Shown here: in pieces, positions 1 through 11,000 of the stretch
Numbering within the stretch: position 1 is the stretch's first letter
Layout: each line of letters begins with the position of its first letter
Source: Halichondria panicea
Taxonomy: Eukaryota > Porifera > Demospongiae > Suberitida > Halichondriidae
DNA length: 64,000 nt
Direction: 5' to 3'
Assembly: GCF_963675165.1 (NCBI RefSeq)
Contig: NC_087380.1
Span: 4,269,803-4,333,802, forward strand
Translations under genes and position numbers: made by a program
The notes under the pieces: model-generated
Database searches by the model: none
Told to the model about the DNA's origin: nothing
Seen by the model: only the letters and a program-made list of their open reading frames with translations

Positions 1-605
1 AGCTCTAGCCTCGTGGCAGCTAGATCTAGTTACATTTTAAATCAGTTGCTGGTGGCTGGCTAGCTAGCTAGCTAGACGTAATAGCAAGTTTTAGTAGGTT
101 TGTAGATCCAGTAACTGATGCAAAGGAGAAAGAGATACGATCTAAAGCTATCTGGACTGACTGGGCATGTTCTCGACTTATTTCTCCTGCTGACCAACAG
201 TCCCGATCCCACTACTGGATATGCCTCCAGCTGATCTGGCTTACTGGATGGGAAACTTTGTGTGCAAACTATATGGCAATGAGTATCTGGTTTGCTCTTT
301 TGGAAAGCTATGATATTCGAAGCACCTTTGATGAAACGATTATATGGATCTGGCTTAGGTACAGGTATGTACATCTTTGAAGCAAGCTGAGCCTATTTCT
401 CCAGACGAAAAAACGATGCTACGGTAAAGTCAGCTATTTGGTACACATGAAACAAGTCGAGACAATAACATTCAACTTTCTAATACTTTTCAGCTTTGCT
501 TGTGTATGTGTACATATTCAATCTGCTTGTATTATTATGCTTGTATTATTATTATAATTATGATGACATTCAGATTCAATCTGCTTGTATTATGATTGTT
601 TGATA

Positions 606-726
606 AAAAGTGTGCATTAACAAACCAACTTAAAGCACACTTAAGTGTGGATTAAGTTATTTAATCCATGGTCACCTGACTACTTTCAGATAAGCTGATT
701 GGCTGGAGATCATGTGATCAGCACTA
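606..726. repeat. dispersed hairpin repeat, copy A
   Basis: About 120 bp that aligns along its whole length with 48757-48877. Both copies open with an inverted pair (AAGTGTGC... and ...GCACACTT), followed by a conserved stretch containing GTCAC, GATAA, ATTGGCT and TGATCAGCA. I see no coding potential, so it looks like a short non-autonomous repeat family. Confidence 0.6.
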
Positions 727-762
727 AGTTCAAATACTATGCAGTACTATAGGATCCTATAT

Positions 763-1527
763 TTGGCGACGAAAATGTTTTGGAAATTTGACGAATAAGG
801 TGAAGGTCGCCAATTTTCAAATTGGCAATTAATTATGTGATCAATAATGCCATGCAGTATGATAATCGTCACCAGGAGCACATTACAGAAGGAGCGTCTA
901 ACTGTGCATGGGTTCGGAAATCGCATCTCGTGTGCTTTCCTAAACGCCGCATTGCCTTATAAGAAAAGTGTGCAAGTACTGTGTACATAAAGTACGGACC
1001 GCAGTCAGCCTGTGAATATCATTATAAACGGATTTTGTATGTAATGCAGCAGCAGGAGAGCTAGGTTGAGCCAGAAAGAGCTAAAATGAATAGCTAGATC
1101 TTTGATGGATGTTGGTATACATCATGGAAGAGGCTGTCATCGGTAAGGTACAGAAAGTTCTAAAATGGGAGCATATCCAGTCACTTTGTACAGAGAAAGT
1201 TTGCTAGACTTAGACTAACACATACTAGGCGTTTTGTTTTTGCAGTAGGGAGTCTTACTGGGGTTGTTAGAAGAGAGAGCTTACTACCAGGCCTATAGCT
1301 AGCTAGCTAGCTGTAACTTTTCACTTTTATTGACCTATGCTTGGTAAAAGTGCATCGTCAGCTCAATTAGCACTCGCCCGCAGACCCACTTAGTGGTTTT
1401 GCATATAAGGTCATGCTTTGCAAACTTCCATGAGATGCGATTCCCGAGGTAAGACGCTCCTTCTGTAATGTGCTCCTGTCGTCACTAAGTTGAATTGCCT
1501 CATTCGCCAAATATATACCCGCTATAC
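763..1527. mobile_element. diverged inverted-repeat (MITE-like) element
   Basis: A roughly 30-bp core (CAGGAGCACATTACAGAAGG...) at about 871-899 recurs in reverse complement at about 1452-1482. Looser matches continue inward (ATCGCATCTC near 919 and 1430) and outward (TATATTTGGCG near 760 and 1505). The right edge ends CGCTATACGG like the other TA-flanked elements in this window, but the left edge does not match, so the boundaries are approximate. No coding potential is seen. Confidence 0.5.
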
Positions 1528-2066
1528 GGCCGGTTCATGCAACGTACAGCACACATAAAACTGGCACGAGGGTTCAAACCACAATACACCTTAGACCCAA
1601 ATATTTCTTGTATGATGCAACTTACCCAACAGATCCGCAGTGACTGTTGCTGTTTGCCCTCACACAAGACAACAGAATGATGTCCTTTTCTCTCCCCTGC
1701 ACAAAACATAATGTTGCAGGCAACCAGTATAAAGACATTCATGAAACTGGTGACCGTGTGTACTGTACTGACATGTATGTAGTAAACTTGACAGTTACAA
1801 ATCTTCTAGGAGAGGTATATATACTCATGCAGTAACTACTTTCTTAAAAGAAATCAGCCCTCCGCTGAACAGACTACAGCGCAGGTGAGATGGGCCGAAT
1901 AATTATAATAAGAAGTGCCCGATAAATTAATGATATAATTATATGGTGCTCAACTTTTATAAAAAAATACGTGAAAAGTGTTAAAAAGCTACAGAAGTTA
2001 GTGCCAATCCTAGTTAGCTTTAACAAATATTGTTTTGAAGGCTTATAATAATATAAGAAAACTCAC

Positions 2067-5000
2067 CTGAAACCCATCCACTGTACCCACATCAACTGCA
2101 GACATGTCACTGAGTCTGAAACAAATTTAATCAGTTAGTATAATTATTGTTCTGAAACCTCTAGATTCACAACGTGCCACATCTGTGAATTCAAACTACA
2201 TGTAACTAAGACAAACATATGGGAAGTATTATTTCACAATTCTTGCCAGACTCACTCTTTCTTGATGAGACGTTTAATGTGTTTCTCCTGAGCTCTGTAG
2301 GGTGTGATCACTCCAATGCTCCCGGGGTTCACTTTCTTCTCCCTCAGCATTTTCAGAAGGTCAATTAGATAATGGCTCTCAGCAGTGTTTCGTATTGACC
2401 TGCACATTGCACGGTGAATAGGACAATACATTTTCTGCATGGTAATATAATACGCTCAATTGAGATCATGACACCTTTGTTTAATAATTATTACAAATGT
2501 AAAGGATGTTGGGGATTAGACTTAGTGGTGTTTGAGACTATATCAATACCTGAAAGCACCGTACGTGGGTGCTGATGCCTTGGTGGAAGCTGTTTTTAGC
2601 ATCATAATGTTTGCATGCAGGCAAGCAAAACAGTGCGAGTCAAAATCTAAAAAGTGGCTAGAAGCCTATATACGTAGCATGTACTGTAGAAGCTATTACT
2701 TAATTGCACCTGCATTGCAACGGTAGAGCAGTTACAGCAATATATACACACACACACACACAAACAGACTGACGTATTGCTTTCGAGGGCATAATAATTC
2801 ACAACAGGTAAAACTGCACAGATCGACTCACCCTTCAATAATATCTTCTTTGCCATTCTCAACATCAAACATCACAAATGGGTTGAATTGAAAAGGTACA
2901 GTAGAAGAGTCCAAAGTGCTACAAAAACAATGGAGCAATGATCTGTACTCTGTTAATACTGTATATGCTAGGTAGGACCAATTGAAATTTCATCGTTTAC
3001 TCAAAATAATACCGGTAGAAAGTTACTATATAGTATGCACTGTAATAGATTTTTGTATGTTGTAAACCTGTCAGTTTGCAGTCTGTTGGAGTAGAAATGT
3101 TTTGAGGGGAAGCAACAGATCTCAGGCAGCATTCGGTACTGTACACGCAGCATTTTCACAGGATTTTCTACGTATGAGAGATTGTATAGATAACACCAGT
3201 CTCTTTATAGCTGGAAGAATGGTCAAATAAATTGGTCGGTGATGAGTGATTATACTGTATACCTAGGCTACTACTATACTATGTAGTTTCATTACCTTGC
3301 CTATTGGCAAAGTATTTGTAGAGTCTTTCAAAGAGGCTCTGTCCATAGCCCCGTTTCTCAGCCTGCATGGAACGCACGGTGGCTGGCAATTGGAGAGGGT
3401 CTCCCACCAGGACCAGTTTGGAGGCTCGGTAACGCAGGGGCACCAGTATGTCCAGTTCAGTGCACTGGGAGGCCTGCGAGGAACGGGGGACAGTAAAATA
3501 GACGCTCAACGGCAGCACTTAAACATGTACATAGTACATCGTTGAACAAGTAAATCTAATTACACAACACAAAAAACAATTCTCAAAAGTCAGACGTCTC
3601 CAATCCTCATGCAACTGAACTCCCCACCCCCCCACGCAATCAAAAGTATTGGGCAGTTGACTATTCATTAGGTACGTACTTCTAAATAGTCCATGAGAAA
3701 TGACAAAGTTTATAGACGTCAACAAATACGTGCATGCGTAAGTAGTAATGCGTTGTGCTTACCTCATCTACAATCACACAGTCAAAGTGTTGCGGTGAAT
3801 TCCTCACACTATACAGAAGTTAGCACAAGGAAAAACAGTAAAACACTCTCGTGTTTAAGTATGCATGTATACAATGTGAGTACAAGGTTAGAGCATCCTT
3901 GCCCTCCATCCCCCAAAAATAAAGACTAAACTCTAACGTTAAAATGGACAAACTGAAAGTTCCAGTTCAGGCCCAGACAATGCACAATTGTTCATAACTC
4001 CTCCTCCCCGCCATACATAATAATATATATACATGTAATCTATCCCATTCACCATTCCCAGAGGTTGTAGCTGCCACTTCCGCAGAGAGTGGCACACACC
4101 ACGTCGGCATCCATGAGTATTCTCTTCCTCACTTTACTGAGGTCACGTTGCATGCTCCCACACTGGACTTTCAACTATATACACATGCAGAAATAAGGGT
4201 GCATGCTGTTAGCTGATATTATAACTGGCCATAATAATTACTGAAGTACTATGCCACCTCATCTGCTGAAGAAAAGACTGCACTCTATGTACTCTATGTA
4301 CAGACTATTGTGTAACCGCTAACACTGGCACTCACATTTTTGTGCTGCGTCATTAGCTTTGATTTTTCCATTGATAAGTGTTGAATGTTGTCCTCCAAAC
4401 TTTGCAGACCAGTCTGCAGTGATTGGAGCTCAATACTACGATAATATCTCACATACATGTAGTAACAATGGTGTAGGCTAAATTAAGAGCTCTACAAAGC
4501 ATGCACAGCAACTCATGTGATGGAAATTACCGTATAGCGTGAAATTTTCGAGGGGCTTAATTTTCGCTATTTTCGTGGGTTAGCAATCCTACACGAACAT
4601 TTACTATAACGTGCAAAGATTAAAGGCGTGGCTTCTGGTAAGCAGTTAACCCACGAAAAATATTCAACAAATGCTTTTAGAGGCCATTCCACGAAATTTA
4701 AGTGCCTCGAAAATTTCGCGCTATACGGTATGCGTGGGAGTCACAAACACACCAGAAATTGAATACCTTTTTGTCTGGGTAGAGGGGAGAAAGTGACAAA
4801 ATGTACTTCTCCTTTTCGGCAGCTTCAATATTTTTCTCTACTACTGAGATCTGCTGCCTGATTAAAGAAAGATTAACAATCACAAGAGTTAATGTATTTT
4901 ACAGATTACTATTAATACCTACCTAACTTCATCCAGTTTCTTCTTGGTGGCAGCTGTTCCTACTGTTATATTGAGAAGTAGTACAGTTATGACACCGACA

Positions 5001-8000
5001 AACCATATTACTATATGCTTGATCAGAGGTCGCGGCTACTAAATGTTCCATTTTGTTGGCAGAGGAGGCTTTTCGAGAGAGGCCACTGTTCAAGAGAGGC
5101 GTTTATTAGCCCCAGCTAATTCAAGAACCTTTAGTTTGTCATCAAAATTTCTTTTCACTTGCACAATCTCAAACTCTGCCATGAGAAAGTCTTTCAAAAG
5201 CACTAACAAGCTGCTACCTAGCTAGCTGCAACTGTAGACACCAGTATAAATATGGCTGCCACGCAGAGACATAGCCTCAAAGTTCACTGAGGCTACTATT
5301 TGAGAGCGGCTTCTATTGCACTGAAGATGGGCTATAGGGAGGCTACTATTTGAGTGTGGCCTTTATAAAAGAGCAGCCTCTGATCAAGCTAACTACTACA
5401 ATCATGTATATACCTTGAACATCTTATCGACAATTATAATATGCAGAGTGGACTCATTACTAGACCGTAAGATCTTAAGCACTCACTGCTGCTGCTCTTG
5501 ATTTTCTTATTAGCGATTTGGTCCAGACTATAGGGAATGATTTGAGGGTGTATCTTGTCTTTGTTCCCAATCCTCACCACATTAAGACGTAGGGGAGCAC
5601 GACAACCTGGTTGATAGGGGAACAATATCGTTATTATATCAATATCGATAATTTTATACACCTCCAGTACTTATTTCACCAGGCTAAGTAGCTTACATAT
5701 TTGCCTTGAAGACCCAAAGTTTCCTCCCCTCTTCAGTACCAGCAAACACACTATTCACTATACATGTATACCTTGTGTAGGGGTGGAGCCAGATATTACT
5801 CCATCCTTGATCATCTTCCTGATGACCTCGTCCACAGCAGCATTTGAGGGGGCACAAACTAGGAGGTGTGGTTTCTTCCTCTCTGCCACCCTTAACGCAC
5901 CAGGCAAGGAGGACTGGCGACTGGACTTACACAACCTGTTTAGCTCCTATACAGGGAAATAACCACAATTGTAACTTTCTGAAAATACCATTTTACATGC
6001 CTTACATTGAACTCATGCGGCTAGTAAAGTTATAGTTATGTCAAATTATGGAAGCAGCTGTGCTGCCATTTTCTAGATATTTTTCCAACAGAGTTGTAAG
6101 AAACTGAAAATAAGTGAAACTACGCGCAATTATAAAAGCACTGCCTACTTCAAACCTCCCTCCTAACACTGCTGGTAGACTATAAAAGCACTGCCTACTT
6201 CAAACCTCCCTCCTAACACTGCTGGTAGACTATAAAAGCACTGCCTACTTCAAACCTCCCTCCTAACACTGCTGGTAGACTATAAAAGCACTGCCTACTT
6301 CAAACCTCCCTCCTAACACTGCATGCTGGTAGACAATGTTCAGTCTAACAATCCATAGACCACGCACAGCTATAGCTGAAAAAAATTATGCATAAATTAC
6401 TCACAATGAACCCCTCCTGTATGAGACCCGATATGGTGTGTGTCTTTCCTGTGCCTGGAGGTCCCTGCAGCAGAAGTATCCGAGGCAGTGCGTACTGGTC
6501 ACACATGGCACGGGCTGCAGTGGCTATAGACTCTCCCTGGCTGGTATTGTAGGACCCAGCAATCTATGGATGAAAGAGAAAACGTGTGTCCAATTTGCCA
6601 TCATCTACAAAGAAAACTCAGTCCAGGAATAGATTTTCAAAGACTTAAGTTACAAGATTCTGGTTCACTGAAAGTCTAGGCAAATGGAGCCTATACGTTA
6701 CAATACACCTTCCTTTCCTCTCACCCTTAGGCTCCTTTGGCTGTGGGATGGGTGACAGAAGTACTCTCTCCCTCGAGGATTCAATATGTCACGAGCCAGA
6801 GCACTAGCATGAAAGTTGATAAGTCCCATCCATTGCCTAATCTCATTGGTTAGTGACATGACAACCTTTAGGTCAATATTCACCCCCACCTGACAGAAAC
6901 CAGGCTGACGGCACACCTTCACAGTTATAAAAACCTCACATTTGTCGCCCTGAATGAAGTTGTGCTTGTGGCCGTCAACTATAGCGAAGCATTTTTCTGA
7001 GCTATGCTTCGTTTCCACGACAACCAAATCTCTTTCATTTGGATGAGCGTATTCCCTAGCTTTGTAGCTGGGCATAATGGTTTTTACATGGATAAGCTGA
7101 AGCTGGTATGAACCTGAAGGTATGCAAGAGTCTATTATGTAGGAGCAGGGTGGAGGTTTGAACTTGGTGTCATCTATTTCCTTAAACACCTATATGTATG
7201 AACACAAGGGAGAAAATATCGGAGTTAAAAAAATTTGCTAAACATTATATACCGTATAGAGGGTAGTTTTCGTGGTTGAAGGTCTGACCACGAATATTTC
7301 ACCCACGAATGAAGCGACCTTGCCTACTTTTACCTGTAGTGCAAACTCCAACCACAAAAATATTACCCACGAAATGTCTCAATATTGCTGAACCACGAAT
7401 ATTTTGTCCCCTGAAAATTACCCGCTATGATATAACTACTAAGTTTCAGAAAAAGTTTGAGTTAATCCACTAAAGGTATATAGCTGATGTGGAAAAAAGC
7501 AACACTTAAGACTGTGTGTACATGGGTACTGTACGTTTAACCGCTACAACTCACAGTTTCCCACAGCTCGATAAAGAACAGTGGTGCAAACACTCCAAAA
7601 TAGTCATCATAACTCAGGAAAGTCAGGGGAACTGTATAATCCCCCCTAACCAGGTCATCAGTACATGGTGGGCAGATTCTTTTACCTCTCTCATCTTGCT
7701 CGGGGTACTGAAAGGCACTTGGATCCCAGCACAGGACACGAGTGTGTAAGTCATCCATTGTTTTGAGGCGTTTAGGTTTGGTGTTGATAGTGGGAGGACG
7801 GGCTGTAGCGTGCATTTGGGGGAGGGAACCGTGCTGCCTTGAGTTGGGTAAGGCGGGTCGATTAGCGGCTTGATTGGGTGTGGTTACACTTGTAGACGCA
7901 GAGCTCATTAAATTAAGAGTACTTGTGGAAAGTGCGTTTCCGAATATGACTGGTACTGGAAGTTTAGGAGAAAGCAATGAGGGTTGCTGCTGGTGTTTAG

Positions 8001-11000
8001 AAATGTGTTGTACAGGAAAAGAAGCGAAAGAAATAGGAGGCTTGCTAGTGCTGGATACATGTACATTGACAATGCTATGTTCCATTGCGTTATCCATACA
8101 AGGTGAAATGTCTTTACTTCTCATGAATGGCTTGTTACATGTAGGAGGTGATGGTTGCTTGAATTGAGTTGGTCGAGATTTCTTGGGTCTACTTTCAGGT
8201 TCATGGGGAGTAGCTCTGACCACCAAGTGACTATGCGACTGTTCAGAGTGCTGTTTACTGAGACTATTAGTTGAACGTTCACGGTTAAACTTGATAATAG
8301 CATTGATTTCTTTAGAAGAAAGGGTTTTTGAATTGGCACAAGAATCACCATATTGTTTCCGCAGCAGGGCTTTCTTCTTAGAGTACACCATTCCTGGAGG
8401 TTCCACAACAGCCGGTATAGCATGACTGGTTTTAGTACGAGCAGACAGAAACTCAACTGAACTTTGTGACTTGCACGAATCTTTTCGTTTAGCTGTCGAT
8501 GAGTACAATTTCAACTTCTTTGACTGATGATCAGAAGATGGAGGAGACAAAGGTGTAGTGTTGCCTGAATCGGGAGAAACTCTCTTTCGTTTTCTGATGA
8601 CTGAAGCAATCTTTCTCTCGGCTGGCAGAGACAAAGTACTCCTTCTTATTGATTTCTCCTTAGAAACAACGGTGTCTCCTGCAAACTTTCTCTCGGCTGG
8701 CAGAGACAAAGTACTCATTCTTATTGATTTCTCCTTAGAAACAATGGTGTCTCCTGCAAATGTAGTCAAGGCACGCTCTCTAACATGTTTAGAATCAGTT
8801 TTTCTCACTAATTGTTTATCAGAAGTACTCCCTTTGGCAACCTGCTCTTCAGAAACCGTTACTTCACGTGCATTACGCACACTCTCAATGTCAAGTCGAA
8901 CAATATCAACAGATAGACAAGAAATTTTCACACGGTTTGTGGCAGGGCTCGGTGAGGCTGTGGCAATTTCTGTGCCCTGCTTGGTAGTTTGCTGTGCACA
9001 CTCGATCAAATCTTCAGGTTGTACATGTGCTTTGTGTTGGGCAGGTAATCTTAGCAAAGGTGATTTTTTCCTTTGTTTTTCTCTATACATCTTCTGGATA
9101 TCTTCATCTTCACTGAAGTCATTGTCAAACCCACTAAGTCTCTCGATACGTGCCATTGTATCACCGTTGTCCTGGGGATGGATTCTTGGGGTTTGAAGGT
9201 CACTGGAAGCTTTAGACAATGCCTTCTCTTCTGTTTGCACAGATAAATGGATCGCTTTAGCCTCGGCTTCAAAGGCTTGGAAGACTGACTCACAAACATC
9301 TTTCTTGTCTTTTGTAACGCTAGACTCATTAGTGTCTCTAAAGTCACGATACACAAACGTTGATTCACTTTGACTATCGGGAGGTGAAATATTGGATTCT
9401 TCACTTGAACATTGCTTGATGTCTTCGAGTAACTCTTTTCTGATAGAACTGACTTCGAACATGTCCTTTACTTTGGTAACAGAAACAGTTTTTTCTTCAC
9501 ATTGCATATCAACATCACGACTGAATTTATTATCGTCAGGGGTGCTCGTTTCTAAGGCTTGACATTCATTGTCACTAAAGTCGTATAATTTTTCAACATC
9601 ATCATGGGACAGGTCCATTGAAAAGTGACTACATGTATGTGCTTCCTCATCCTCGCTAAATTTCTCGAATTCCTTCATTTCTCGCTGTGATAAGCCATGC
9701 ATGAAGATATCATTGGTGGAGGAGCTCTTTCCATCAGCTGAGTGTTCACATTTCTTCATGTCCCATTCATCATCTTTTTTCGCTGTAGACTTAGAAAGAA
9801 AAGATGGCATATCCTTCTTTTTCTTGCTGCTTCCAAGATTAGAATTTCTTGCTGGCCCTGCTGAGAGGGTATTTATTATTTCCTTAAATCCAGATATCTT
9901 AGCAGCCCGAGATCTTATAGGACTGCGACCTCTTTTCTTGGTGGGACTCGTCATTAGTGTATGGAGAGAAGGAAGCTCACTATCAGAAGAAGAACTAGAC
10001 AGTGGAGGAGTTTGTACACCTCCTAACGGCTTAGGTTCACATATAATGGAGAGATCTGTCGGTCTAGTAGTTATTTTTGAATCGGTATTCGGCTCACATT
10101 CCGTTTTAACTTCACATGAGCTTGCACCTGTACGTGAAACACTCGGAAAACTTACTGAAATAAAGCTAGGGGATAGAGGAGGGGTTCCTTTGTCTTCTGA
10201 CAGGTTAGGCTCTTCCTTTGGCTTTGACAATTTACTGCTAGTCTCATGTGAATATCTCGGTACTGGCTGAGACCGCAACGAAGATTTACTGGCATCTTGT
10301 TCATAAAGGATTCGTCTAGGCTGAGTTTTAAGAGATAGTCGCTTCTTATTTGAAGCAGACTCAGATTTTGTAAGGGAAACTTTTCTTAAGGACTGTGGTC
10401 CACACTCCCATTCCTCCATTTCATCAGTGGATGCACCCGAAGCTGACGATAGTTTAGCTCTCTTCTTAGTAATGATATGTTCCAGTTTCATTTCAGGTTT
10501 AGAGCGCTTTAATTCAAAATAACTTTCTATTTTACAGGTAGCCTCAAACTTGGCACTGCTAACGAAAGAATGAGATTTAGTGGGAGGGCTTACTTTCTTC
10601 TTCGTCACAACCACAGAGCAATCTTTCAATCCAAAATCCAACGTTCCTCTTTTCCTTCGTTTGTTATCAGATGTGCCATCCTTGGACCCAGAATATGATG
10701 GCAATAGGTTCACAGGCTCGTGCTTCACAATACTAGATAACTCTGTTTTACCAAAACAGAGAGATCTTAGAACGAGACAAATATGGTCTGACAGAGACTT
10801 CGATGATACTGTCTTTTTTGGAATATTGCTAGTTGAGTCACGAGTTTGAAGATGTGCTAGAAGAGTACTGGTGTTTGGTAGACTCAGAGCAGTTTTTGAA
10901 CTTAACAACTTTTTAAGAAAGTCGATCACATTGGACACCACAGAAAAATTGGGCATTACCGATTTTTCAACCGATTCAACAAGAGTGGCCAACCAGAATT

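Larger units (their letters stand above)
1..2066. other. left-edge stretch without recognisable exons
   Basis: The senataxin-like gene enters this region from the right, and its next exon should begin with the GQE/GRE segment of motif V and then motif VI. I found no such exon here on the minus strand, so the region is probably one long intron with the last exons beyond the window. It holds the repeats at 606-726 and 763-1527 and GCTA runs near 57-76 and 1300-1311. The remaining short open frames show no homology that I recognise. Confidence 0.45.

Noticed and set aside
72..374. 100-codon open frame on the minus strand near the left edge
   Set aside because: It shows no helicase motif V or VI and no residue pattern that I recognise; it cannot be joined in phase to the senataxin exons with confidence.
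6705..6725. Alternative donor at 6707-6708 (AAG|GTGTAT) for the senataxin exon 6725-7189
   Set aside because: It puts the Walker A exon out of frame; the donor GGGTGAG at 6723-6724 keeps phase 0.
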